From: Eunapius fragilis | Lineage: Eukaryota; Porifera; Demospongiae; Spongillida; Spongillidae | DNA length: 64,000 nucleotides | Assembly: GCA_963681505.1 (NCBI GenBank) | Contig: OY811976.1 | Location: 4,454,003-4,518,002 of the forward strand | Reading direction: 5' to 3' | Shown: one piece after another, positions 35,110 to 45,516 of the stretch | How the letters are laid out: each line of letters starts with the position of its first letter | Numbering within the stretch: the stretch's first letter is position 1 | Made by a program: the position numbers and the translations under genes | The notes under the pieces: model-generated | Databases searched by the model: none | Seen by the model: the letters and a program-made list of their open reading frames with translations, nothing else | Told to the model about the DNA's origin: nothing

Positions 35110-36461
35110 CTCTGTTTGAAGTGCGAGATGGGCTGCTTTTCTACAAAGCTGAGGATGTATGTGGAAACTTCTGTTTGAAGCGGGTTATAGCAAAGAGAAA
35201 GAAAAGATTAGGGTTATCTGTGCTTGCCATGATGGTGTTGATGGATGCCACTATGGTAGAGACAAACACACTCGAAGGAAAAAGATTTGGCATGGTTTGT
35301 TTTATTGCTTGCACTATAGATCAATGAAGCATATTGGTGGAAAGGAATGAACAAAGACATAGAAGAATATTGCATACGGTGTGACACCTGCCAGTGAGTG
35401 AATGCTGAGCTAGAAAGAAGGAAAGCTGAGTTGCACCCTATACCAGTCATCTCTGAAGTTTGGAAACAGGTTAGAATTGATTTAATAGGTAAGCACTGGT
35501 GCATGTTAGTTTTACCAATGTATGCATATAGCTGCACTATACTCCAGGTCCATTGCCTGTTACTACAGGAGGTAATAAGTACATCATAACAGTTACGGAT
35601 TACTTTACCAAGTGGCCAGACGTAGCTTCACTTCAAGATAAAACAGCAGCAGGTGTGGCAGACATTTTTTAAAACATTTTTTGTCATCATGGCTGGCCAC
35701 AAGTTATATTATCTGATCAAGGGAGGGAATTTGTCAATGATCTGTCAAGGTATGGAAAAGTCTATGTGAATTGTGTGAGTGATATCTTTGTGCAGGTGCC
35801 TCTTCGACCTTACAGGGGTTGAACATCGCATAAGCAGCCCATATCATCCACAGACTAATGGGTTAGATGAGAGAACAAATCAAACACTGATGAGGGCTCT
35901 CATAAAATTCTCTGAGGCAAAAGTTGACTGGGATCTGAATATTGATGCTGCATTATATGCCCATCGCATATCAAAGCTGGCCTCTTCTCAATTCAGTCCA
36001 TTTTTTCTCATGTACAATCCAAACCCTCAAAAGGCTATTGACCATGAACTAGGTAGCACAAGTGAACAATCTTCCACCAATGAGATGGAAGAAACTTTAG
36101 ATGCCCTCCTGAAAAAGCTCTGACGAATATTAAAAAGTCTCAAGAGAAGCGGAAAGCCCGATTTGATGCAAAGCATGGTAGCTTTCATGTAAAAGGCTTT
36201 GTAATTGTATGCAGCATAGCTTGATTGCTTTTCAACATTCCTTAGGTATTTGCCACAGGCTCCAAAGTGATGCTGAAGAATATGAGGAATGCTCATCGAA
36301 TGGGAGGTAAAATGGATGAGAAGTGGACAGGGCCTTATGAAGTAGTTGAAAGCCTCAGTAGAGGTTGCTATAAGTTGAAGGCTACTAGTGGAAAAGTTTT
36401 GAAATCATATAACAGTCACTTGCTGATGGAATACATGGAACCCTTCAAGGTAAAATTCTGA
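35110..36461 (+). pseudogene. Ginger1 transposase, integrase part
   Basis: Pieces in order: an H2C2 zinc-binding stretch (CACHDGVDGCHYGRDKTR-like words near 35220-35270, CDTCQ-like near 35380), RIDLIG near 35475, the core with VTDYFTKWPD near 35590, SDQGREF near 35720 and SSPYHPQTNGLDERTNQTL near 35836, then KWTGPYEVVESL near 36320. The last is the GPY/F module otherwise typical of gypsy integrases. Together these show a DDE integrase fold with all three acidic positions recognisable. The element's gene is broken; some gaps may also be introns, since Ginger1 genes can be spliced. Confidence 0.8.
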
Positions 36462-36679
36462 ATGTTTTCTTTATTTTTTATTATAACTTCCTGACTTTAG
36501 GTTTGATGATTGGGATGGTAATGATGATAGAGATTTTGGAGGAGGTGATAGTGCTTGTTACAGTGATGATAAGGTCTGTGATGTTACAGATTTCATATAC
36601 ATTAAGAAGCCTTCCGATTCACAAAGTGCCAATATATATATACCTCAGAGTTGTCATGTAAAAAAGTGTAACATCATTT

Positions 36680-36995
36680 CTCTTTCTCAGCTTCAACAGA
36701 AAAAATGTAAGGAATATATGAAAGTCCACTTTCTGCATCTCATGTGAAAGTCAGTGTTGGCGAAAATGATGATGAAAGTGATGATGGAGATTTTTAATGC
36801 ACCAAGAAGCTTTACTGTCAGAATTAAAAGTTCCTCAATGTGCGACGGTACATGTCCCTCTATATTTTTGTAAAAAGAATGTAAAATTATCACTTCACTT
36901 TCTCAGCTTCAGCAGAAAAAGTTTAAGGAAGCAGATCTAAGGTCACCTTCTGCATTTCATGAGAACGTCAGTGCAAGTGAAGCAGAAAAGAAAGG
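36680..36995 (+). repeat. Duplicated exon-like block inside Ginger1
   Basis: The block CTTTCTCAGCTTCA(A/G)CAGAAAAA..TAAGGAA....TTCTGCAT.TCATG occurs at about 36680-36745 and again at 36898-36965, spaced by about 217 bp. Each copy begins with an acceptor-like pyrimidine tract and CAG, so this looks like tandem duplication of a small exon in the linker between integrase and OTU. Confidence 0.6.
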
Positions 36996-37022
36996 ATCAG
37001 TAGAGGAAGTGAAATACAAACG

Positions 37023-37500
37023 TTGAAGCACATTAATATACTGGCCGGTGTACAAAGAGTGCAAAAATTAAAATGCAAACAACTTGGACTGAGGTTTGTA
37101 CATGGTAATCTAAGTCATATTCAAGAACCATCCGATAACAGTGTGTTCAGTGAGCCTGCTGCAAAAGGAAGAATAAAAGGTAATGGCAACTGCTTCATCA
37201 GAGCTCTTGCATTCCTGATCACTGGATCTCAGGATGATCACAATGAGCTCAGACTTCTAACAACAACATATATGTCACACTAAGCTGCATCTTTGTCCTG
37301 CTATCTAAAGGAAAGTGAAAGTATGAAGAGCTATTTGGAGCAATCACGTATGCACTGTCCCACTGTGTGGGCAACAGAAGTGGAAATATATTCAGCAGCA
37401 CAGATACTCTGATACAGACATACTTGTTTTTGCCAAGTCAGGGCATTGTCACAAATGGCTGCAATTTCAATATTCAGTTGCCACTGACAGTTAGAGCTAC
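37023..37500 (+). pseudogene. Ginger1 OTU-like cysteine protease domain
   Basis: GRIKGNGNCFIRALAFLITG matches the OTU active-site helix (D/G-N-C-F-R-A), with GSQDDHNELR following as in transposon OTU domains. Further on, SYLEQSRMHCPTVWATEVEI near 37330-37390 is the conserved middle of the fold. OTU domains cleave ubiquitin chains; in Ginger1 they are fused to the transposase, possibly protecting it from degradation (inference). The frame is not continuous. Confidence 0.75.
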
Positions 37501-37534
37501 AAGCATTTTAAACAGTCACTATACTTAACCTTAA

Positions 37535-38316
37535 TTCTCCAGGTCCAAGTCCTACGTGTAGGACCAATATTTGAAAATTCATTATACATAGAAATGCAGT
37601 TTTTTGGCATCCATTTCTCTACTGTTGTTTGATGTGTCTATCTTGCTAAATTTACCAATTGTCAGTCTATTTTTTAAATCACACCCTTGGTTACACGATG
37701 CTAATAAACAGATACGGTTCTTAAAAATGCATTATTTAATTGTCACAGAAAAAAAGTATGATGAGTACAACTTGTTTTGAATGTTTTTTGAAGCTTGTGT
37801 GTGCTACTATATACATTCTATGGCAGTGATTTTGCTCTAATTGGTTTAGCCATTTTTCCGAAAACACACTGTACGTTTTCGTGATTTTGTCCAATCACTT
37901 GGCTATTCCCGCAACATGGATCTGACAAATACCTATTGTTCAAAAGCTTGTGGAGCTAGCAATTTCCAAATCTACAATATATACTTTTATATGCTTAGTA
38001 CAAAAGATCTGTCTTACTATCCCCTTCTTTTAACATGTTGCTCTGATCTTCCCAACATTACTTTTTAGCGCTTTAAGTTGCTTTGCAATTTACTGCAAAT
38101 ACATCTTTTAGCAATGCAGTATTGATTGTATGTGACAATCTTTGAAGAATTGCAAGAAATTAAAAATCTTTTCTGAATTAATAACCATTTCTACAGTAGA
38201 ATGAGATTTTGGTTTGTTCTTAGATCATATAAGTTTGCTAAAAATTAAATTTAACTTGCGTCCTATGCATAGGACGATAATCCTACGGATAATCCTACGC
38301 GTAGGATGACGGGAGA
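37535..38316. mobile_element. TTAA-bounded insertion in Ginger1
   Basis: Lies between TTAA at 37531-37534 and TTAA at 38317-38320. The left end reads TTCTCCAGGTCC then palindrome TCCTACGTGTAGGA; the right end carries TCCTATGCATAGGA, then ATCCTACGCGTAGGAT, then GACGGGAGA. The arrangement equals that of the 14823-16080 element, but there the palindrome is ATCCTTATTTAAGGAT. It interrupts Ginger1 just after the OTU region, so it is younger than that insertion. No coding capacity. Confidence 0.65.
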
Positions 38317-38749
38317 TTAAAGGTTATCAAATATAAACAATCACTTTGAAACTGTCAAGCATATGTAACATTAAGTATTTCCCATGTGAATGTTATGCAT
38401 TTTAACTGTATGCTCTACTCATGTGCTAATGTGGGTCCCTGGGTCCAAAAATTAAATTATACAGGCACATATTATCCTTAGGATAGAGGGGTAGGATATA
38501 TTTTAGTGGATTAAATAAACTGGGGTAGAATATAAGATGACATAAATTACTTCTTGTATTTATCTCACATGCAGGATTAAATATCCTAGCGTATATTATC
38601 CTCAGGATAGAGTATCCTTAGGACATATTATGCCTTAGTGGATAAATTACACTGGGGTAGGATAATGTATACTGGGATAGATTATTCAAATTGTACTAGC
38701 ACATATAATCCTCCCTGATGAAATGTATGGGATAAAATGTACTGTGACA

Positions 38750-40239
38750 TCGGTCTCACTCAGGGCATGTGTAGGGATTACCACTCTCACTCATTATTCA
38801 TACCTTTATATAAACTGTATTTTAAAATTAAAAAATGATTTTATTATTCGATTTAACAGTCAGTACGTTTAACCCTGTTTCATTGCTTTAACCAGTGGTC
38901 GCTACATCTGGCTCTTACTGCATGTATCTTATTAACAGATTAGTTCCCAATTGCATTTCACAATTACGTAACGTATACGCCCAGATAAAAATTTTAAATT
39001 TTCCAATTGTATCTACTAACTTGAAAACATACGACAACTTTCAAACCGTGATAGTTTTGTGTTGTGATGTGTCGTAAAAGCGTTTCTATAGTACATTTCC
39101 TACCTTCTTGTGCTAGCTGATCGTTTTTATGACTTGTGAAACGAATGCTGCCTCTCGGGACGCCTCGTCTACGCACGCGAGAACGATATTGACACTAAAC
39201 AGGTTAGTACTTCGCAGCTGATAGTGGTAACGACCCTGAGGATGTTCCTAGTAATGTGGCAGTATCTACTGAAGTGTTATCAGCTAAAACAGTAAGGCCC
39301 GTGCAAGTGTATAAATGCTTTAAATGCTTCGACCGCGTACCCGTATACCAAATCCATAGAAACCTCTCACTGTTTCTAGCCCCTCTCCTGTTATACCAGG
39401 ACAACAGTAGGGGCTATAATCATTCTTACAGTACGTTCTAAGACAAAGTGAGTCCTTAGCCGTGTAAAACTATTATCCTTACTCATGTGCAGCTGTTTTA
39501 CTCATAGTAACATTCATGGCGTACAGCAGATTAGATGGCACACTTTTGTGGCCTCTGTTGTTGTGAATTGTTGTAGGCAACCATACAACTGCCATTAAGA
39601 AAACTACTCTGCCAACTGTAGCCTAGTTCTGTATGTGTCATATATTCTGTAACAACTACCACAAAAAACAAATGAAGTACCCATACTTAATATGGACGCG
39701 TCTGCGCGTCCTTGGGACTTCCGGGTATTGACGCACGCGCGCGTCCGTGGGCACTAATCTGTTAACCCTTCACCTGCACTAATTAATATTCATTTAGCAT
39801 CCTTTAATGTGGATTTTAATTCAAATTTTCTAAATGGAGCGCTAGGACACTTGTTGGTTATTATAGGTCGCTTCACATCCGATGGCCCTTGTTTTTGCAA
39901 TTTCTGTCAAAAAGTGTCTTTTCTATAATTTCTGAGTGATGTGTGTTTAGTGCCTAATCTTTGTCTACATCATTTATAATGGATACTCTACAGTGACATT
40001 CTGAATACCTCTGTTTATTTGGTAAGTGCTTGATTTAGATTTTTATGTATCTACATGCATCTACTATTAGGTATTTGGCTACTTAGAGTACTTGCTGTGC
40101 CACCTGGCATTACCGCTTGCCCTGCCAGCGGTTCAAATAGAATGGGGTAGCAACTTGAGCTGAAGTTCTGTTTATTTACAGATAGAGGTAAGAGGAAACA
40201 ATGTGAAACATGGAGTAAGAGGGCTGCATTGTTGGGATG
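38750..40239. other. Intron of P3H, nothing further recognised
   Basis: AT-rich with a small CpG-rich patch (GACGCACGCGCGCGTCC) near 39731. Short open frames here have no family or splice support. Confidence 0.4.
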
Positions 40240-41095
40240 TAAGGGGTAAACAGGTCTGTGGTACAAGGGGACAGCAGGCTCATGGTGTAAGGGGGCATCA
40301 GGTTTTGCTGTGTAAGGGGATGGTGTAAGGGAGCAACAAGGTTGTGGTTAAAGGGGTCATCAGACTTGTGGTTTAAGGGGTCATCAGGCTTGTGGTGTAA
40401 GGGGTCATCAGGCTTGTGGTGCAAGGGGGCCGCAGGCTTGTGGTGTAAGGGGATGGTGTAAGGTAGCAGAGGTGTGTGGTGTAAGGGGTCAGCAGACTTT
40501 ATGTGTAAGGGGACAGCAGGCTTGTGGTGTAAGGGGTCAGCAAGCTTTTGGTGTATGGAGACAGCAGGATCAGCAGGCATAGGGGGAAAGGGGACAGCAG
40601 GCCTGTAGTGTAAGGGGACAGCAGGCCTGTAGTGTAAGGGGTCAGCAGGCCTATAGTGTAAGGGGTCAGCAGGCCTGTAGTGTAAGGGATCAGCAGGCCT
40701 GTAGTGTAAGGGGTCAGCAGACCTATAGTGTAAGGGGTCAGTAGGCCTGTAGTGTAAGGGGTCAGCAGGCCTGTAGTGTAAGGGGTCAGCAGGCCTGTAG
40801 TGTAAGGGGTCAGCAGGCCTGTAGTGTAAGAGGTCAGCAGGCTTGTGGTGTACGAGAGCAGCAGGCTAGCAGGTTTGGCATGTAAGGGGTTGGCAGGCTT
40901 GTGGTATAGGGAGCCAGCAGGCTTGTGGTATAGGGAGGCAGGCTTGTGGTATAGGGAGCGAGCAGGCTTGTGGTATAGGGAGCGAGCAGGCTTGCAGTAT
41001 AGGGAGCCAGCAGGCTTGTGGTGTAAGGGATAATCAGGCCTGGGTCTGCAAGCTTGTGGTATAAGGGAGCAGCAGGTTTGTGATGGTGTAAGGGG
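40240..41095. repeat. 24-bp minisatellite, about 35 units
   Basis: Core unit GGGGTCAGCAGGCC plus TGTAGTGTAA; between about 40590 and 40850 some 11 units are nearly identical, while the flanking units vary (GCTTGTGGT in place of CCTGTAGT, or GGAGCCAGCAGG). Because 24 is a multiple of three, long frames open by chance; on the minus strand they read as 8-residue repeats such as HKPADPLH. Just upstream on that strand (41106-41238) one frame has an acidic run (ADEIEAMEFQEEMVELE) of coding appearance, but it ends in a stop before the repeat. It lies in the P3H intron, so translation is unlikely. Confidence 0.9.
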
Positions 41096-41569
41096 CAGAG
41101 TGTACTTGTGATGTGCTTCCTCAATTCCATGGTTCTAATATTCCTCCACAGACTCAAGTTCCACCATCTCCTCTTGAAATTCCATAGCTTCAATTTCATC
41201 AGCTGATGCCCAACCATTGATAATGATGATGCCCCCATTCAGTAAGCATAAATAAACTTCACAAACCGTCATTCTCGTGCTCAACATAGGCCATCACTAA
41301 AACCACATTGACCAGTGGAGAAATTCAGGGTCCGAAGGCAGTGTTTTTTGTTTGCTATTTTGTGTATTGCTCTGATAAAAGAGTTGTAAATAATGACGTA
41401 CGTAACCCTTAGCACATATACAACAGCTGAAACACAATACTGCATGCAGTGCATGCTTATCACACCAGTGTCCTGCTCATCACGTAAATGTGCTATACGC
41501 ATATTGCAAGCGCTAATAACAGTCAAAATAATGTGCCCAACGCAGGTGAAGGGTTAAAGGCAAACATAC

Positions 41570-41648
41570 CTCTGGAGTGAGATCTACTGTAGAATGAGCA
41601 AAGAAGAACTGACCACCCTCAAAGTTATTGTTCAAGTAAATAATGGCA
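41570..41648 (-). CDS. P3H (leprecan family): Prolyl 3-hydroxylase exon (AIIYLN block)
   Basis: Acceptor TTCTTATCCATAG and donor GTATGT frame 79 bp encoding AIIYLNNNFEGGQFFFAH then STVDLTPE. This is the beta-strand block between the HxD and the distal His of the leprecan oxygenase domain (vertebrate forms read AILYLN.DF.GG..FF). The first base completes a Ser codon with the exon at 45402 (RDYS-AIIYLN), exactly as in the vertebrate proteins. A large hairpin element begins 46 bp upstream of this exon, close to where the branch point should lie. Confidence 0.92.
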
Positions 41649-42175
41649 CTATGGATAAGAATGAAACAACAAAGTAACATACACATTAAAAAAAGAAACA
41701 AGTAACTAATAGCATTTTCTTTGAGAAAGTTGGTGAGATATAGGATTGGAAGGCAACGGTGGTGTAAAAGGGCAAGAAAACAAGAGTATGTAATAGTAAG
41801 GGAAAATGTCGTAATCTTATATTTAGCCCATTTGTAGCATATCCTTTAAAACTCCATTCATGTTAAAACATGTATATATTGTGATTTGATCTACTTTTTT
41901 ACTTTGACCCTTATCTGTAACATTTTACTGAGGTCAAAAAACAATTATTTAATGTGTGTGTAGCAAGTTTTCCTCTCCACCTCCCTGTTTTGTCTTAATC
42001 GTGCGGCACACTACCCATCGAAAAAATAGGAGTTTCTTTTTTTAAAAACATGAATAATGCTTCTACATGAATAGCGCAAGCATGAATAAATTATTGACAC
42101 ACAAGGCTTTTTGTTTGAGAGTGATACAACTGTTTGCTGCACATTCCCTCAACCGTCAACGCTCAGTGACAGAAG

Positions 42176-42412
42176 ATGAGTGTGGTCCATGCAAACGCTG
42201 TAATTCAGACACCCTGGGGCTTGAGTGCCAGCCCCCTGAACAACGCCTCCTCACCAAGTTTATGGAGGATCAACGCATGTGTGTTTGGTGCTATCCTAAC
42301 ATCAAAAAAACGCAGTCAGACATCATATTATTGTTCATTGTGCAGGTTTGCACTACATGCAGATTGTTTTATGCCTTTTCATCAGGCCGGGTCATTACAC
42401 ATCCTTTCAGCT
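42176..42412 (+). pseudogene. piggyBac transposase C-terminal remnant
   Basis: Two overlapping frames give RMCVWCYPN and KRSQTSYYCSLCRFALHADC then FMPFHQ. This is the Cys/His-rich zinc-binding tail of piggyBac transposases (CxxC, then YYC..C...LH..CF...H). The upstream catalytic domain is absent. About 260 bases on, the DNA ends in GTGAAAGAG and TTAA (42674-42677), as expected for a piggyBac 3' terminus. One small shift separates the two frames. Confidence 0.75.
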
Positions 42413-44266
42413 AGCAAATGGACAGCACCTCTCAGATTATGGTGCAACGTCCCATACATGGTTGTCTTCACATGAGAAGACATTTGACCATTTATTACTT
42501 TAATAACCTTAATTGTTTAGGAGATACACATTGCTGAATAATGATTCACTTCACTGATAAGTCAACTTTCACACGATTTATTTTAGTTCCCACTTAGAGC
42601 CTAGTTGCATGTTTCACACCACTCCAAGATTTCATCAAGATACTATATGCATCTTGGTGGGAGGTGAAAGAGTTAAATTGGTTTATACTATACATAATTC
42701 AAATACTGTTTTAACCTCAGCAATTAACCAATTATGCGCTAGATTTTCAATTAACTAATTGACTTCAGGGTAGCTGAATTTCAATTAAAAATTATAAGCT
42801 AATTGGGTACATCATGCATGCGCTGGCAAAACTTTTGAATGGTACTACATTTGACAGTAAAAGTTGCGTCTAAACTCAGAGGGCTATCGTTTCGTTCTAT
42901 TCAATTCTTCCCAGCACCTAAGGTATACTCCTAAGCTGTACGGTCTGTTATCTAATCGCACATGTTGAAAAGGGCTTCCCAGTTGTGTTTTTTGGTTACA
43001 AAGTCTTTGTTCACTCTTAGAAGCTGCCATTCATTATTTCTAAAGCGTCGGTAGCCCACTTTTAGTTAGTATCATTTGGTACAGAGTTAACTATTTATAT
43101 ACCATCCTGCCGTGTCTGGTTTGTTATCGTATGAGGCTAATTAGCCTTACCGTCAAGAGTTTACAGGTGAAAGTAGACTCCCTACTAATGACAAATCAGG
43201 CGTTAAATTTAAGTCACAAATAGGCAGCTGTTCGAGTACATTGTAAATGGCACACAGCTGAATGCAAGTTTGCATCTACCGCGTTTTATGTAACCTAACT
43301 GAACGGACACAAATTTGCGTCTTCCGTGTATAATCGGTTAAAACGGAAAAAATTAACTGGTGTGAAATTAGCCGCTACGCATATCCATATATATGAGTGC
43401 ACGTGCATGTGACAGATGTGGATTCTGTCACAAAGGGTCATTCATGGGGTTTTTTGTAAACACTCGACGGTAAGACTATCACTTTAACCGATGTATGTCA
43501 GTGCATATCTAAGTGCATATCTAAGTGCACGCACTTAGATATACACTAACATATACGTGGGTTAAAGTAACAGTAATATGCCTAATGAGCTAATGTTTCT
43601 GCTGACGTTGAAACAGGTTCAAAACCTCCATGAATGACCCTTTGTGACAGAGTCCACATCTGCCACGTGCACATGCACTCATATATATGGATATGCGTAA
43701 CGGCTAATTTCACACCAGTTAATTTGATTCATAATTGACGTTTTGATTGCTGAGGTTCGAATGTTATGTAATCCACTTAGCCACACTTACTGTTAAATCA
43801 TCTCAAAATGGCTGCTCACACATAAAACCATTTCTGGTTCTCGGGGGTTATCAATAATCCACATTTTTATTTTGACAAAACACTAAGTTCAATATGGTGT
43901 CCAAACTGGTTTTAAAAAAGTGGGGATTTTCAACCTTCTTCTAACAGTACTATAATCTATGGTATAAACCAATTTATAGTTTAACTCTTTCATCTCCCAC
44001 CAATATGCATATCGTATCTTGATTGAGATTTTGGAGTGGTGTGAAACTTGCAACTAGGCTCTAAGTGGGAAACAAAATAAATCGTGTGAAAGTTGACCTT
44101 ATCAGTGAAGTGCATCATTATCCAGCAATGTGTATCTCTTAAACTATTAAGGTTATAAATGGTCAAATGTCTTCTCCTATGAAGACAACCATATATGGGA
44201 AGTTGCACCAAAATCTGAGAGGTGCTGTCCATTTGCCAGCTGAAAGGATGTGTAATGACCCGGCCC
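42386..44266. repeat. Inverted repeat, arms of about 290 bp
   Basis: The left arm 42386-42677 (GGCCGGGTCATTACACATCC...GGGAGGTGAAAGAGTTAA) and right arm 43979-44266 are inverted copies with roughly 10 percent difference. The mirrored sequence continues about 25 bp past the TTAA into the interior (ATTGGTTTATAC against GTATAAACCAAT), so the arms are not simply two element ends meeting. Confidence 0.85.
43352..43735. repeat. Palindrome, about 380 bp
   Basis: Left part TTAACTGGTGTGAAATTAGC, CATATCCATATATATGAGTG, TCACAAAGGGTCATTCATGG is mirrored on the right by CCATGAATGACCCTTTGTGA, CACTCATATATATGGATATG and GGCTAATTTCACACCAGTTAA. The centre near 43525 carries TAAGTGCACGCACTTA. It is the innermost layer of the nested structure. 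Confidence 0.9.
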
Positions 44267-44484
44267 CAACCTCTTCTGTTTTTTTAATTTAAATGTTTTT
44301 GGCAGTATTCATGTTTTCAAATGAATAGAATTGGGGTTTTAATGGTTCGTGTGCTGAACATGGGACTATGACATTTTCCCTTACTATTACAGACCCTTGT
44401 TTCCTTGCTTTCTACACCACCATTGCCTTCAAATCCTATATCTCACCAAATTTCTCATAGAAAATGTTTTTAGTTACTTGTTTC

Positions 44485-45401
44485 ATAGATTTTTTTTCAT
44501 ATCTAATTATACATCCTACGCTGACCATATAGTTCATTGTAAATCATTTGCTACTGCTCCTGTAGTTTTCTGGTACAATTCTAAACTTGTCAAGTTACAG
44601 ACTTTTGTAATGATACGAGTAGTGTTTACATGGCCCAAATCTAACAAAACAATTACCTATCGACTATTTGATCACAGAAGGCACTCTTCCAGCCAATTCT
44701 GAAGCTATTGGTGAAATTTCCATTCTTTAAATGTGTTCTAACCCGAATTATCTGTGGTCAAGCAGAAGGAGGTTAATTCTGGGACTAGGTACAAGGACAG
44801 GCATTCTCTACAACCGAGTGGTTTTGCAACGTAAAACAAACAACGAAATTACTCACTTTCGTCTTGTCATTTGATTACAACAACTAGCTAAACGATCCGA
44901 TCGTCAGGAGTCTCGTTATAAACGGGTCGCGTGTTTGTAATGATTTCATAGTCCCTTTTATAGCCAGGAGATGCCAAATATCATTCCAAGTTAATGTTTA
45001 TGAACACATGATATAAGTAATACAAACATCTTGACCAATCCATTCCTCTAATATTTATGGCATCCACGATTTATTGACACACACAGAGCAATAACGCTGA
45101 TAAGCACATAAGTATATGTATAAGATTTAGTGCAAGATACAGTGTACAGTGCATATCATGACAAGGGGTAGTGTTGTTTTCTGGCTATTTTTTACAATAG
45201 TACTCTATTATAGCTTGCAGTGAGGTACATAATGTGGCTTTATAATTACTTGTGAATGCATGTTATTGGTGTAGTATACCATTTGAGGCTAGTCAAGGTT
45301 GTGATATTACATTGTGACCAAGCAGCAATTGTAGTGTCATCTCGTATGACAGTTCCACAAGTGAGGGAGTAAAGTACAAGCATCATAGTTAAACCACTAA
45401 C
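44485..45401. other. P3H intron, nothing recognised
   Basis: AT-rich intronic DNA between the nested foldback and the next exon. Confidence 0.45.
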
Positions 45402-45516
45402 CTGTAGTCTCGCCAAGTATAAGCAGGTGGCACCTTATTGCACTCTCCTGTAAACATGTCCAAAATGCAATTATCTGAATGTACTGGATGACTCAAATCG
45501 TCACGGTGTTTTTGAT
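45402..45516 (-). CDS. P3H (leprecan family): Prolyl 3-hydroxylase exon with HxD iron site
   Basis: Acceptor TTTGTAATTACAG and donor GTTAGT frame 115 bp encoding QKHRDDLSHPVHSDNCILD, then GECNKVPPAYTWRDY. VHSDNCIL contains the His-x-Asp that binds the catalytic iron, and PPAYTWRDYS is a leprecan signature. It starts by completing an Asp codon split with the exon at 47515 and ends two bases into the Ser codon completed by the exon at 41570. All residues expected for activity in this block are present. Confidence 0.94.

Larger units (their letters stand above)
34808..38749 (+). mobile_element. Ginger1 DNA transposon, 3.9 kb, broken
   Basis: Ends TGTCACAG and CTGTGACA are inverted copies with the TG...CA form shared with gypsy LTR ends. 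Subterminal sequence is rich in TATCC/GGATA words at both ends. The 4-bp flanks are CCAG (34804-34807) and TCGG (38750-38753); each is one CpG-type transition away from CCGG, the known Ginger1 target. Between the ends are a gypsy-like integrase and an OTU protease domain, the combination known for Ginger1. No LTRs and no reverse transcriptase are present, so it is a cut-and-paste element and not a retrotransposon. The coding region is interrupted several times, and a TTAA-bounded element has landed near its 3' end. It lies in the last intron of the P3H gene, on the opposite strand. Confidence 0.8.
41695..44484. mobile_element. Nested foldback: family A arms around piggyBac pieces
   Basis: Outer arms 41695-41830 and about 44353-44484 are the two halves of a family A hairpin (GAAACAAGTAACTAATAGC... 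and ...TTAGTTACTTGTTTC). Between them is 2.5 kb with its own mirrored arms, 42386-42677 and 43979-44266, whose inner limits are TTAA plus CTCTTTCA-type piggyBac ends. Inside those lies a third palindrome at about 43352-43735. A C-terminal piece of piggyBac transposase precedes the second-level left arm. The order outside-in is presumably old to young. All of it sits in the P3H intron 41649-45401. Confidence 0.75.

Noticed and set aside
34808-38749. Reading the integrase region as an LTR retrotransposon or a Polinton
   Set aside because: No LTRs, RT, capsid or polymerase; short TG...CA inverted ends and an OTU domain fit Ginger1.
40176-41238. Two 134-codon minus-strand frames with 8-residue repeats
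   Set aside because: The 24-bp unit keeps frames open by arithmetic, and the array lies inside a P3H intron.
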